Made by a program: the position numbers and the translations under genes | The notes under the pieces: generated by a model | What the model was told of the DNA's origin: nothing | Database searches by the model: none | What the model saw: only the letters and a program-made list of their open reading frames with translations | From: UBA5543 sp964464965 | GTDB taxonomy: Bacteria; Bacteroidota; Bacteroidia; Chitinophagales; Chitinophagaceae | Assembly (NCBI GenBank): GCA_964464965.1 | Contig: CAYXHM010000007.1 | Location: 150,402-214,401 of the forward strand | DNA length: 64,000 nt | Reading direction: 5' to 3' | Shown here: positions 1-9,646 of the stretch, piece by piece | How positions within the stretch are numbered: position 1 is the first letter of the stretch | Layout: the number at the start of each line of letters is the position of its first letter

Positions 1-189
1 GAAACTGCTATTCACTATCCGGTTGCTTTGCCCAATTTATCAGTTTACAATTATCTGGGTGTTACACCGTCAGATTTCCCGGTTGCTACAGCCTTACAGG
101 ACGAAGTATTATCCCTGCCTATGTATCCTGAATTGGGCGAAGGTGCGATAAAATACGTTGCAGATTGTATCCGTGAATTTTATCAATAA
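1..189 (+). CDS. DegT/DnrJ/EryC1/StrS-type sugar aminotransferase, C-terminal end (partial)
   Basis: Only the last 62 codons are present, in frame from base 1 to the TAA at 187-189. The tail resembles the C-terminus of PLP-dependent sugar aminotransferases: an HYPV segment, a YNYLGV segment, then LSLPMYPELGEG and a final helix ending in REFYQ. In that family this part closes the active site, and the enzyme puts an amino group on a keto-sugar nucleotide. A glycosyltransferase starts 5 bp downstream, so the gene very likely belongs to the surface polysaccharide operon that fills the first 11.5 kb. The PLP lysine and substrate-binding residues lie upstream of the window and cannot be checked. 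Confidence 0.8.
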   Translation, partial: ETAIHYPVALPNLSVYNYLGVTPSDFPVATALQDEVLSLPMYPELGEGAIKYVADCIREFYQ

Positions 190-194
190 GTTTA

Positions 195-1340
195 TTGGAC
201 TTCAATAACAAGACTATCATCATTGTTTCCCAGCAGGATTGGGGTAAGATGTTTATATCAAAGCACCATTATGCAGTAGAACTTGCAAAGCGGGGCAACA
301 GGGTGTTTTTTATGAATAGCCCTGAAAAAACTGATGCGCTGGCAAAAGGTGAAATTATAATTGAAGAGACCGGGATAAAAAATGTTTCGGTAATAAAACA
401 TCGCTTTTTTTATCCCTATATTATAAAGCATAAGGCTAAAAGGTTACATGCTTTTTTATTGAAGTTTCACCTTGGGAAAATTTTCGATAAAATAGCTGTC
501 CCCATAGATATCGTCTGGTCATTTGATGTTTCTAACACCATACCATTAGTGTCGTTCCCTGATAAATACTTCAAAATATTTATGCCGGTCGACGAGCCTG
601 CAATGCCTGGTGGAGATGTTGCAGCTCAAAGTGCCAGGGTAATGTTTTCTGTTACAACTGAGATATTGGATAAATACAGGAATTATAACATTCCAAAATT
701 GTTCATAAATCACGGCGTGCAGGAACGTTTTATAAATCAGCAGCCTGCAGTAAATAATACTGGCATGATACAGGTTGGCATTTCAGGTAATTTTCTCAGG
801 GCAGACGTAGATTGGGTATCTCTACTGAAAATGATAGAAAATAATCCCCGTGTTATTTTCAACTTTTGGGGCGCGTTCGATTTAAAGTCTTCGAATTTAT
901 CAGATAGGACAGCCAAGACTAACAATCCACAGAAAGACAAGCTTTTGAAGATGGATAACGTGAAGGTACATGGGGTAGTTGGCAGTGATGAATTGTCAAA
1001 AGGGTTAACAGAAATGGATTGTTTCCTGATATGCTATGATATTGATAAAGACCCCAGCGGTGGTACAAATTATCATAAGATACTGGAGTACATGGCGACG
1101 GGTAAAGTTATTGTGGCAAATAATACTACTACCTATGAAACAAGACGAAAACTTGTTGAAATGCCGGCGGAAAGGAATAATAGTGCCCTACCTGCATTGT
1201 TTGATAAGGTGATAAATAACCTGGCCTATTACAATAGCCTGGAAAAACAGGCACAACGCATAGAGTATGCCAGGCAACATACATACCCTAAAAATATTGA
1301 GCGCATAGAGCGCTTTATTAATGAAGAGGTTTTAGGATAG
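195..1340 (+). CDS. Glycosyltransferase, GT-B fold (GT1/GT4-like)
   Basis: A 381-residue protein starting with TTG, 5 bp after the previous stop. The TTG start is chosen because the first in-frame ATG (base 249) would remove the first beta strand (KTIIIVSQQDWG), which looks like the start of a Rossmann domain. The C-terminal half carries the donor-site pattern of GT-B enzymes: DKDPSGGTNYHKILEYMATG followed by KVIVANNTTTYE, equivalent to the E-x7-E loop region. It is expected to act in the cytoplasm on a lipid-linked glycan. Donor and acceptor cannot be read from the sequence. The next gene follows after 9 bp. Confidence 0.75.
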   Translation: MDFNNKTIIIVSQQDWGKMFISKHHYAVELAKRGNRVFFMNSPEKTDALAKGEIIIEETGIKNVSVIKHRFFYPYIIKHKAKRLHAFLLKFHLGKIFDKIAVPIDIVWSFDVSNTIPLVSFPDKYFKIFMPVDEPAMPGGDVAAQSARVMFSVTTEILDKYRNYNIPKLFINHGVQERFINQQPAVNNTGMIQVGISGNFLRADVDWVSLLKMIENNPRVIFNFWGAFDLKSSNLSDRTAKTNNPQKDKLLKMDNVKVHGVVGSDELSKGLTEMDCFLICYDIDKDPSGGTNYHKILEYMATGKVIVANNTTTYETRRKLVEMPAERNNSALPALFDKVINNLAYYNSLEKQAQRIEYARQHTYPKNIERIERFINEEVLG

Positions 1341-1349
1341 ACTGCTTGT

Positions 1350-2546
1350 ATGCAAAAGAAAATCTGTATCATAAGTTCTCAGCATATTAGCAGCAACCCA
1401 CGTGTTTGGAAAGAGGCGTTGTCTTTATCAGGAAACGGTTATGATGTTACCATCGTAACAATAAACAATAGTGCCGTTCACCGTGAAAGAGATAAGGTTA
1501 TCCTTGAAAAATTAGGCAGTAGGGTAAAGTATGTGGTCGCGGCTAATATTATTTACGCTGAAATCCCTTTATTGCAGAAAATCAGGTATAGGTTTAGGGG
1601 CTTATATGCCAAGCTTTTGAAAAAGATGTCTTTTGATACAGTTTACCTGTTATCAAAAGCACCTGCTGAAATATATAATGCTGCTTTAAAAGTAAATGCT
1701 GATTTATACATTGCCCATACAGAATCGTCTTTAAGTATTGGTAGAAAACTTATCGAAAAAGGTAAGAAGGTAGCCTTTGATATAGAAGACTGGTACTCGA
1801 GGGATTATTTAAATGCGCAACGCCCTGTAAAATTATTGGCAAGTATGGAGCGGTATGCATTGAATAATGGCGTGTATGTCACATGTCCATCGCAAGCAAT
1901 GGCTAATGCCTTGAAAATTGTGTACAAGAGTAATAACACACCTGTCGTAATATATAATAGTTTTCCGGCAGAGCTTGTTCAAGAGCGTAAACCAAACGAT
2001 GTTTTGTCATTAGTGTGGTTTTCCCAAACTACCGGGCCTGGTAGGGGGCTTGAAAAAATAATTAATACACTCTCTCATATTGCAACCCCTGTTAAATTAG
2101 TGCTGATAGGCACCTGTTCCCAGGCTTATCAGGATAATCTTAATAGCATATTCCCATTTTCAAGCGGGCACACTTTGCAGGTATTGCCACAGGTTACCCA
2201 TGATGAACTACACGGCATATTGTCGAAGTACGACATAGGGCTGGCTTTGGAAGAGAAATATCCTGACAATAAAGACAAAACGATATCCAACAAAATTTTC
2301 CAATACCTGCAGGCAGGTATTAAAGTATTAGCAACAGATACACAGGGCCAGAAAGAAGTTGCAATAAATTTCCCTGCAGCAGTGCAAATTGTAGATGCGA
2401 CTGATACAGCTGATTGGCACCATCGGCTGAATGATTTAATCAACAGGCCGGTGGATAAGCCAACAATAATTGATAAATATAAAAACGAATTTTCCTGGCA
2501 GGTTCAGGAAGGTAAGTTGCTACAGGTAGTAAGTAATGTTATTTAA
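1350..2546 (+). CDS. Glycosyltransferase family 4-like protein
   Basis: A 398-residue GT-B-type protein. The N-terminal domain begins with IISSQHISSNPRVWKEA, the acceptor-side loop typical of GT4-like enzymes that start with a strand and an SNPR motif. The C-terminal domain has TISNKIFQYLQAGIKVLATD, the usual nucleotide-sugar binding segment. It overlaps the following deacetylase gene by 11 bp, which suggests translational coupling. Its role is addition of one sugar in assembly of the capsule, exopolysaccharide or O-antigen repeat. The linkage cannot be predicted. Confidence 0.75.
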   Translation: MQKKICIISSQHISSNPRVWKEALSLSGNGYDVTIVTINNSAVHRERDKVILEKLGSRVKYVVAANIIYAEIPLLQKIRYRFRGLYAKLLKKMSFDTVYLLSKAPAEIYNAALKVNADLYIAHTESSLSIGRKLIEKGKKVAFDIEDWYSRDYLNAQRPVKLLASMERYALNNGVYVTCPSQAMANALKIVYKSNNTPVVIYNSFPAELVQERKPNDVLSLVWFSQTTGPGRGLEKIINTLSHIATPVKLVLIGTCSQAYQDNLNSIFPFSSGHTLQVLPQVTHDELHGILSKYDIGLALEEKYPDNKDKTISNKIFQYLQAGIKVLATDTQGQKEVAINFPAAVQIVDATDTADWHHRLNDLINRPVDKPTIIDKYKNEFSWQVQEGKLLQVVSNVI

Positions 2547-3381
2547 TACACTTCCTTCTATAGTCATGCTTCATTATGTGAGTGATGATGCGAAACTTGA
2601 CCCTTTGAAGCCATGGGTAATCAGCCAGGGCTCATTTCTGCGGTTATTGAATTTTTTAGAATCTGAAGGTTATACAACACTAACTGTCGAAGATCTGTTG
2701 TCAGGCACACGGCCGGGGCGAAAATCTATAATTATTACGTTTGACGATTGCCCGAAACATTTATTTGATTTTGCAATTCCCGAGCTGCTGAAACGTAATA
2801 TGAAAGCAGTCTTCTATATGCCAACTGCGTACCTTGGGGGTTATAATGTTTGGGGGGTTACAGGTGGCATGCCCAGGGTTGACCTTATGGATGAAAAAGA
2901 TATTAAACGGTTGGTTGATATGGGTATGGAGGTAGGGTCACATTCCCATCAGCACCTGATGCTCTCTGAAGTGGAGGAAGGCCAGGTTATTGAAGAGTTG
3001 AAGAAGAGTAAAGAAATCCTCGAAAAAATTATTGATAAGCCGGTTTTGTCAATAGCCTATCCCTATGGAGATGTGCCCGCACAGTATGGGTCAATAGTTA
3101 AATCACTTAACTATAAACTTGCTTTCTCTGTATATGCAATACATGACAGTAAGTATGCAATAAGAAGATGGATATACGACGATAGCGATAATATTGATTC
3201 AATAAAGTGGAAGTTATCCCGCTTTTATAATCTGAACAGGTTTTTTTCTGATAAGTATAATCTGATTAGTAAGAGGTTTGCACAGCGTTTGTACAGGTAT
3301 TATGCATCGCTGAGAACAAAATTGACTCCTTGCATAGGGGCAATGTGTATTGGTATTGAAGATATATTACCTGCGCTCTAA
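2536..3381 (+). CDS. Polysaccharide deacetylase family protein (CE4)
   Basis: A 281-residue NodB-homology protein. The metal-binding and catalytic motifs are visible: ITFDDCP (Asp70-Asp71; the usual TFDDG has Cys in place of Gly), HSHQH with zinc ligands His136 and His140, and YPYGDVP as the third motif. The family removes acetyl groups from N-acetylated sugars, usually outside the cytoplasm. No signal peptide is evident, so it may work on lipid-linked intermediates or be exported another way. It overlaps the upstream glycosyltransferase by 11 bp and sits 15 bp before the next one. It probably tailors the polysaccharide made by this operon. Confidence 0.8.
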   Translation: MLFNTLPSIVMLHYVSDDAKLDPLKPWVISQGSFLRLLNFLESEGYTTLTVEDLLSGTRPGRKSIIITFDDCPKHLFDFAIPELLKRNMKAVFYMPTAYLGGYNVWGVTGGMPRVDLMDEKDIKRLVDMGMEVGSHSHQHLMLSEVEEGQVIEELKKSKEILEKIIDKPVLSIAYPYGDVPAQYGSIVKSLNYKLAFSVYAIHDSKYAIRRWIYDDSDNIDSIKWKLSRFYNLNRFFSDKYNLISKRFAQRLYRYYASLRTKLTPCIGAMCIGIEDILPAL

Positions 3382-3396
3382 GCCACAAACATCTAA

Positions 3397-4572
3397 ATGA
3401 AGCTCGCGATAGTTACCACTCATCCAATTCAATATAATGCGCCATGGTTTCGTCTACTGTCGCAAGCCGGGGCTTTTGATACTAAAGTGTTTTATACATG
3501 GGAGCAATCAAACCAACAAGAAAAGTACGACCCCGGGTTTGGAAAAATAATTGAATGGGACATACCTCTGTTAGAGGGTTATGACTATACTTTTGTAAAA
3601 AATACGTCTGAAGATCCGGGTTCACATCACTATAAAGGCATTGTTAATCCGACATTGAATAAAGAGATAGAGGAGTGGGGTGCTGATGCAGTGCTGATAT
3701 TTGGCTGGCCATTCAAAAGTCATTTCGCTTGTATGCGGTGTTTTAAGGGCAAAATACCGGTATTATTTCGTGGGGATTCTACGTTGCTGGATGAAAAACC
3801 CGGTGTCAAACAAATTATACGACGCCTTTTTTTAAGGTATGTATATAGGCATATTGACTATGCGCTATACGTTGGTACAAATAATAAGGAGTATTTTATT
3901 GCGCACGGGTTAGCTGAACAACAGTTGGTATTTACCCCCCATGCTATTGATAACTCAAGATTTGAGCGTGGGGAGCAATATAACATACAGGCACTACAGT
4001 GGAGGAAAAGCTTGGGTATTAATGACACGGATTTTGTAGTGCTTTTTGCCGGCAAGTTTATACAAAAAAAGAATCCTATGTTCGTCATACAGATGGCTGA
4101 GCGAATACGGGGGGAGGATGTACGATTTCTTATGGTTGGCAATGGTGCGCTGGAAGAAGACCTTAAAAAAGCCTCTACAGACAATAGGATTGTATTTGCA
4201 GGATTCCAGAACCAGTCTCAAATGGCAGTAGTTTATCATGCATGCAATGTATTTGTGTTGCCTTCTAAAGGGCCTGGCGAAACATGGGGGCTTGCCATAA
4301 ATGAAGCTATGGCATGTAATAAACCCGTCATTACAAATAATAGGGTTGGCGCGGCTACCGATTTAATAAAGAATGGGGTAAATGGTATTATAATAGAACC
4401 TGATGATATAGATAGCGCTGTTGCTTATATAGAGAAACTAAGATCAGATGCAGGTATATATGATACTATTACTAACGTAAACAAGCAATTATTAGACATT
4501 TATTGTTTTAGTAATATTGTGGAAAGTATTGTTTTATTAATGAATACAATTAAATCAGAAAGAGGTAAGTAG
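3397..4572 (+). CDS. Glycosyltransferase family 4
   Basis: A 391-residue GT-B enzyme. The N-terminus (KLAIVTTHPIQYNAPWFRLL) is a typical acceptor-domain opening. The C-terminal domain has VLLFAGKFIQKKNP-like and PGETWGLAINEAMACNKPVI segments, including the E-x7-E-type motif that binds the nucleotide-sugar phosphate. Its stop codon overlaps the GTG start of the polymerase-like gene by one base. It is a retaining glycosyltransferase of the polysaccharide operon, and its donor is unknown. Confidence 0.85.
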   Translation: MKLAIVTTHPIQYNAPWFRLLSQAGAFDTKVFYTWEQSNQQEKYDPGFGKIIEWDIPLLEGYDYTFVKNTSEDPGSHHYKGIVNPTLNKEIEEWGADAVLIFGWPFKSHFACMRCFKGKIPVLFRGDSTLLDEKPGVKQIIRRLFLRYVYRHIDYALYVGTNNKEYFIAHGLAEQQLVFTPHAIDNSRFERGEQYNIQALQWRKSLGINDTDFVVLFAGKFIQKKNPMFVIQMAERIRGEDVRFLMVGNGALEEDLKKASTDNRIVFAGFQNQSQMAVVYHACNVFVLPSKGPGETWGLAINEAMACNKPVITNNRVGAATDLIKNGVNGIIIEPDDIDSAVAYIEKLRSDAGIYDTITNVNKQLLDIYCFSNIVESIVLLMNTIKSERGK

Positions 4573-6002
4573 TGCGTGCAATAACATCAAGAAATACACA
4601 GGCATCTTCATTAGGTAATATGGATAGCTATATAATATTAGCATTCATTATCTACGGATTTTTTTCTCAATATCTATTTATATCTGTTACAGCAGGTGTT
4701 TCGTTGGTAATAATACTGCGTAGTTTATGGAAACCATTTGTCCCGCCTGTGTTATTGTTTTTCATGTCTTTTCACTGGCTGCAGGTTTTTGCCAGTATTG
4801 TGCGTGCAGATGTAGCCGGCTTTTCGCTTGATGAATTACATAGTAGTCATAATACTGAGTTACTGTTATTTATGACTTTCCTGCATATAATTACTATGAC
4901 ATTGGTACTCAACTACTTCATCGAAAATAAAAAGATCCAAATAGCCACTTTACAGTCGCTTCAGGAATCGGCTAAGAAACTGAATACTAAAAATGTTATT
5001 ATCGGGTACTTTATTGCATTATTGATAGCACCGATAATAGTATCGTTCAGCCATGGCAGCCCTGCCTTATATCAATTAGCACTATCGTTTAGAATAATTA
5101 AAGTTGCATTTCTTGCGCTGCTTTTTTTTATTCTGCTTTTAAAAGATACAAAGAATAAACTTCTGCTCATTTCAATAATAGTTTTTGACTTCGTGCTAAG
5201 TTTCGCTTCGTTTTTTTCTGATTTTAAAACCACCTTAATTATGATGATGATTGTGTATTTTACGGTACACCCTCATCTTAAGAAGGGAACGTTTGTCAAA
5301 ATGCTGCCGGTTGGTTTCGCGCTTTTTTTATTCTTTTCATTCTGGTCGGCTGTTAAAGGAAATTACAGGCTGTATTTAAACCAGGGCACCGCCCAACAAA
5401 TAAAGGCTGTGAGCAATGAAGATGCATTAGCATATATTTTCAGCAAAGCTGCAGAGGCGGATTTGAATACAATAAGAGAGGGTGCCGAAATTTTTCTTTC
5501 AAGAGTACAGTATATGGAAAGGTATTCAGAAGTGTATAAAACCGTACCGGAGATTATCCCGTTTCAAAATGGTGGTGATCTTATAAAGACTATAAATTTC
5601 CTGTTAGTACCTCGTTTTTTAAATCCCGATAAAGGGGTTAAAGATGCTTCTGAAAGAACATCCTATTATACAGGTAAACGGTTTACAAGGGCTTCTCAGG
5701 GTACTTCTATTTCAATGGGGTATTTTTGCGATATGTATATTGATTTTGGCCTTTACCTCATGTTTGTTCCCTTGATATTTATTGCAGCACTTGTAGGGAT
5801 TGTTTATAAAAAGATTGCAGCCATAAAGAATTACAACCGGCTGTTCTTAAATTCCATCTTAATAGGTACATTTCTTTCATTAGGTACTTTTGAGTCGGAT
5901 AGCTTATTCTTTTTAGGTATGCTAAGAAATAATATTGTCTTGCTGCTTCTTGCACATTTTACCCTGTTCCCTTTTATCAACAAATTTATCCTGGAGAAAT
6001 AG
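4572..6002 (+). CDS. O-antigen/exopolysaccharide polymerase-like membrane protein (Wzy-like)
   Basis: A 476-residue multi-spanning membrane protein with roughly ten hydrophobic segments and one long loop at about residues 265-390. That loop contains short conserved-looking stretches (SRVQYMERYSEV, RASQGTSISMGYFCDMYIDFG). This layout is typical of Wzy/EpsG-type repeat-unit polymerases, whose primary sequences are poorly conserved. The start is GTG, overlapping the previous stop, and a GTG-started glycosyltransferase follows 3 bp after the end. The call rests on topology and on position within the glycosyltransferase run, so oligosaccharide polymerase is likely but ligase is possible. No Wzx flippase is in the window. 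Confidence 0.6.
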   Translation: MRAITSRNTQASSLGNMDSYIILAFIIYGFFSQYLFISVTAGVSLVIILRSLWKPFVPPVLLFFMSFHWLQVFASIVRADVAGFSLDELHSSHNTELLLFMTFLHIITMTLVLNYFIENKKIQIATLQSLQESAKKLNTKNVIIGYFIALLIAPIIVSFSHGSPALYQLALSFRIIKVAFLALLFFILLLKDTKNKLLLISIIVFDFVLSFASFFSDFKTTLIMMMIVYFTVHPHLKKGTFVKMLPVGFALFLFFSFWSAVKGNYRLYLNQGTAQQIKAVSNEDALAYIFSKAAEADLNTIREGAEIFLSRVQYMERYSEVYKTVPEIIPFQNGGDLIKTINFLLVPRFLNPDKGVKDASERTSYYTGKRFTRASQGTSISMGYFCDMYIDFGLYLMFVPLIFIAALVGIVYKKIAAIKNYNRLFLNSILIGTFLSLGTFESDSLFFLGMLRNNIVLLLLAHFTLFPFINKFILEK

Positions 6003-6005
6003 ATA

Positions 6006-7118
6006 GTGATTATATTAATTACCTATCAGTACTTCTTGCCTGCATATAAAGCCGGTGGCCCTATACAATCCATCAGCAATACAACGAAGCTGTTATCAGG
6101 GCTTCCCGGTGTGCAGACATATATATTATGCAGTAACAGGGACCTGGATGGCTCCATACTGGATGTGAAAACAAACCAGTGGATAGAGTATAGCCCAGAA
6201 GTGAAAGTGTATTACAATAGCAATCCATCCAATTCTATTATTCTAAAAGTAATAGACGGGGTAAAGCCTGATGTAATATTCATCAACGGCTTGTATTCTG
6301 TACCTTATACTGTTTATCCCTTGTTATATAACGGGGGACGTAAAATACTGTCAGTAAGGGGGATGCTCCATCCTGGTGCACTTTCGCAAAAAACGATGAA
6401 GAAAAGAATTTTTCTCACTGCGTTTAAGGCTTTAGGATTGCATAAGAAATGTGAGTATCACGCCACAACTGATGAAGAGGTAAAGTATATACAGGCCGTA
6501 TTGGGCAACAGGCAGAAAGTTTGGATGGTGCCTAATTTGCCTAACGTCTCTGCATACCAGGCGGCGATAGAAAAACCGGGTGATGAAGTGAAACTGATTT
6601 CTGTTTCATTGATTAGCCCGATGAAAAATATACTCTTGACATTACAGGCATTAAAAAACTGTAAAGGTTCAATTACCTATCATATTTACGGCCCTGTAAA
6701 GGACAGTAGCTATTGGGAGGAGTGTAAGAAGTACATGCAGACCTTACCAGCCAATGTGACAGTGGCATATAAAGGTGAAGTGCTGCCACACATGGTGGAA
6801 GATGTGCTGAAGCAATATCATTATTTCATACTGCCCAGTAAGAGTGAAAATTTCGGGCATGCAATATACGAGGCTCTGTCTGCAGGCAAGCCGGTAATAA
6901 CCAGCCACAATACGCCCTGGAATGGGTTGGAACGTGCTAACGCCGGCTATAATGTCAACCCGGAAAATAAAGAAGAATTTACAACTCTGCTGGATGAACT
7001 TGTAACGGTTTCCGGTGATGAGTATAAAGAGGCTACAATTGCTGCAAGGGAGTATATTTTGCATCAATACGATATTGATAATATTAACGGGCTATATAAA
7101 CAAATGTTCTCGCTATAG
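6006..7118 (+). CDS. Glycosyltransferase family 4
   Basis: A 370-residue GT4 enzyme with a GTG start 3 bp after the polymerase-like gene. The opening ITYQYFLPAYKAGGPIQSIS carries the glycine-rich loop of GT4 acceptor domains. The motif LPSKSENFGHAIYEALSAGK near residue 280 is the classical E-x7-E donor-phosphate site. Together with its neighbours it adds a sugar to the growing repeat unit at the cytoplasmic face of the inner membrane. The carbamoyltransferase follows after 21 bp. Confidence 0.85.
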   Translation: MIILITYQYFLPAYKAGGPIQSISNTTKLLSGLPGVQTYILCSNRDLDGSILDVKTNQWIEYSPEVKVYYNSNPSNSIILKVIDGVKPDVIFINGLYSVPYTVYPLLYNGGRKILSVRGMLHPGALSQKTMKKRIFLTAFKALGLHKKCEYHATTDEEVKYIQAVLGNRQKVWMVPNLPNVSAYQAAIEKPGDEVKLISVSLISPMKNILLTLQALKNCKGSITYHIYGPVKDSSYWEECKKYMQTLPANVTVAYKGEVLPHMVEDVLKQYHYFILPSKSENFGHAIYEALSAGKPVITSHNTPWNGLERANAGYNVNPENKEEFTTLLDELVTVSGDEYKEATIAAREYILHQYDIDNINGLYKQMFSL

Positions 7119-7139
7119 CGGGATTGAAACGATAACACG

Positions 7140-8864
7140 ATGACTATTTTAGGAATTAACGCATACCATGCCGACTCTAGCGCTGCAATTTTTGTAGATG
7201 GGAAACTGATTGCCGCCACTGAAGAAGAGCGATTTACCCGTGTAAAACACTGGGCTGGTTTCCCCGCGCTGGCTATTAAGTTTTGCTTGCAGGAAGCCGG
7301 TATTACGCTTGACCAACTCGACAATATAGCTATAGGCCGCGACCCGAAAGCTAAGTTCAAAAATAAGATGGCTTTCCTGGCTAAGAACCCTTTGGCAAAT
7401 GCAGGTATGATAATGGACAGGCTGAAGAATGCAAAAAATGTATCTACACTTGAAGAAGAATTTGCGAAAGCCTTTGGTGTAACTGCGGAATCTGTAAAGC
7501 CTAAGATACACCAGGTAGAACACCACCGCAGTCATCTTGCCTCTGCATTTTTTGCCAGCCCATTCGATGAGGCTGCTATATTGTCTATAGATGGTTCCGG
7601 CGATTTTACCACTACCATGATAGCTATAGGCAGGGGTAATAAGATAGAGGTCCTGGATTCTGTGGATTTCCCTGTATCAGCAGGTTTGTTTTATACGGCA
7701 TTTACACAATACCTTGGCTTCCCGCATTATGGCGATGAATACAAGGTGATGGGGCTAGCGCCTTATGGCGAGGCAAAGTATGTAGATGAGATAAAAAAGA
7801 TGTTGCACTTTACAGACGATGGCCTGTTTAGCTGGGACCAGAAATTCTTTACACCTGCTACTAAAATAAAATTGGATTACGAGGGCAATATCCCTACGGT
7901 ATCGCAACTATATACCAGCAAGATAGAAGAGGTGTTTGGCCCTGCCAGGAAGAAAGAAGACGAGCTGACACAAAAACATAAAGATATTGCGGCATCTGTA
8001 CAGCGCGCCTGCGAAGATCTGATCATGCACATACTGAATCACCTGCATAAAAAGACAGGGCTGAAGAATGTATGTATAGCCGGCGGTGTGGCACAGAACT
8101 CAGTTGCTAATGGGAAAATATTGTCTAATACCCCTTTTGAAAAATTATACATCCCATCCGCGGGGCATGATGCAGGTATATCTATGGGGGCAGGTTTGTA
8201 CCTGTATAACCATATACTGGAGCATAAACGTGCCGAGCCGATATACAGCGCTTATACCGGCAGCCGTTTCACAAACGAAGAGATTGAAGCATACCTGAAA
8301 ACAAGGGATATAAAATATACCCGTTATAGTGATGAAGAACTGTATGACAGGGTCACGGATAAATTGCTGGAGCCAGGTGTTGTAGGCTGGTTCAGCGGCA
8401 GGGCCGAGTTTGGCCCGCGTGCATTGGGAGGAAGAAGCATTATAGCTGACCCCCGCAATGCTAAAGCAAAAGAATTGCTGAACAGCAAGATAAAAAGAAG
8501 GGAAAGTTTCCGCCCCTTCGCACCATCTATACTGAAAGAGTATGTGGGTGAATATTTTACTAAGGTGGAGGATGTGCCGTTTATGGAAAAAGTATTGCCT
8601 ATCAAACCTGAGAAACATGCGGAAATACCCGCTGTTACCCACGTGGACGGTACGGGCAGATTGCAGACTGTAATGAAAGATGTTAGCCCGCGTTATTACG
8701 CACTGATAGATGCTTTCAGGAAGAAAACCGGAACTCCTATCCTGCTCAATACATCATTTAACGAGAATGAACCAATAGTAAACTCTCCTGAAGAGGCACT
8801 GAATTGCTTCCTGCGTACCGATATGGATATGCTGGTAATGGAGAATATTGTACTGGAAAAATAA
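7140..8864 (+). CDS. Carbamoyltransferase (NodU/CmcH/TobZ family)
   Basis: A 574-residue two-domain protein. The N-terminal Kae1-like domain opens with ILGINAYHADSSAAIFVDG and later shows VCIAGGVAQNSVANGK. The C-terminal YrdC-like domain shows SGRAEFGPRALGGRSIIADP and RRESFRPFAPSI. In this family the YrdC-like part makes a carbamoyl-adenylate from carbamoyl phosphate and ATP, and the Kae1-like part transfers the carbamoyl group to a hydroxyl. In a polysaccharide operon the expected substrate is a sugar or glycan, giving an O-carbamoylated polymer. Neighbouring glycosyltransferases on both sides support this. Carbamoyl phosphate would come from the synthase whose small subunit (carA) lies at 28.9 kb. 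Confidence 0.9.
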   Translation: MTILGINAYHADSSAAIFVDGKLIAATEEERFTRVKHWAGFPALAIKFCLQEAGITLDQLDNIAIGRDPKAKFKNKMAFLAKNPLANAGMIMDRLKNAKNVSTLEEEFAKAFGVTAESVKPKIHQVEHHRSHLASAFFASPFDEAAILSIDGSGDFTTTMIAIGRGNKIEVLDSVDFPVSAGLFYTAFTQYLGFPHYGDEYKVMGLAPYGEAKYVDEIKKMLHFTDDGLFSWDQKFFTPATKIKLDYEGNIPTVSQLYTSKIEEVFGPARKKEDELTQKHKDIAASVQRACEDLIMHILNHLHKKTGLKNVCIAGGVAQNSVANGKILSNTPFEKLYIPSAGHDAGISMGAGLYLYNHILEHKRAEPIYSAYTGSRFTNEEIEAYLKTRDIKYTRYSDEELYDRVTDKLLEPGVVGWFSGRAEFGPRALGGRSIIADPRNAKAKELLNSKIKRRESFRPFAPSILKEYVGEYFTKVEDVPFMEKVLPIKPEKHAEIPAVTHVDGTGRLQTVMKDVSPRYYALIDAFRKKTGTPILLNTSFNENEPIVNSPEEALNCFLRTDMDMLVMENIVLEK

Positions 8865-8878
8865 GCCTGGCGGAATAG

Positions 8879-9646
8879 ATGAAGATAAGCATAGTAACGG
8901 TTGTATATAATTGTGCAGACACCATACAGGGATGTATAGAAAGTGTGCTGGGCCAGGACTATGATAATGTAGAATACATCATTATAGACGGTGGGTCTAA
9001 AGATGGTACTGTAGATGTTATTAAGCAATACGAGTCGCGTATAGCCCGTTTTGTTTCTGAAAAGGATAAGGGGATTTATGATGCGATGAATAAAGGCCTG
9101 AAGCTGGCCACTGGGGATGTGGTAGGCATACTTAATGCTGACGATTTTTTCTACAGTACAGATACGCTCACTAAGGTAGCCGCCGCTTTTATTAATAAGC
9201 CTGAGCTGGACGCAACCATTGCGGATATTGTTTTTGTGAACGAGACCAATACACGCATTCTGCGTCATTACGAAGCTAAGAAGTGGAGGCCTGCAAAGTT
9301 TGCATGGGGATATATGCCTCCGCACCCATCCTTCTTTTGCAAACGTCGTTTGTTTGATAAGCTGGGCTATTACAAGACAGATTACAAAATTGCGGCAGAC
9401 TACGAGTTGCTGATACGGTACCTGTACGTAAATAAGATAAAGTACAAATACCTGCCCATTATTACGACACGCATGCGTATGGGCGGTGTTAGTACAAAGA
9501 ATGTAAACAGCATCCTTACTTTAAACAAAGAAATAAAACGTGCCTGTGCTGAAAATCACTTGGGCACCAACTTCCTGAAAATATATACCAAGTATATTTT
9601 CAAACCTTTTGAGTTTGTGCTGAATAACCAACAAAATAAACCTTGA
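8879..9646 (+). CDS. Glycosyltransferase family 2 (GT-A)
   Basis: A 255-residue GT-A enzyme. It begins KISIVTVVYNCADTIQGCIE, has IIIDGGSKDGT, and carries the metal-binding DxD equivalent in ILNADDFF. PPHPSFFCKRRLFDKLG and KIAADYELLIRYL are typical of the WcaA-like group used in exopolysaccharide synthesis. The stop codon overlaps the TTG start of the epimerase gene (TTGA arrangement), so the two are probably translated together. Confidence 0.87.
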   Translation: MKISIVTVVYNCADTIQGCIESVLGQDYDNVEYIIIDGGSKDGTVDVIKQYESRIARFVSEKDKGIYDAMNKGLKLATGDVVGILNADDFFYSTDTLTKVAAAFINKPELDATIADIVFVNETNTRILRHYEAKKWRPAKFAWGYMPPHPSFFCKRRLFDKLGYYKTDYKIAADYELLIRYLYVNKIKYKYLPIITTRMRMGGVSTKNVNSILTLNKEIKRACAENHLGTNFLKIYTKYIFKPFEFVLNNQQNKP

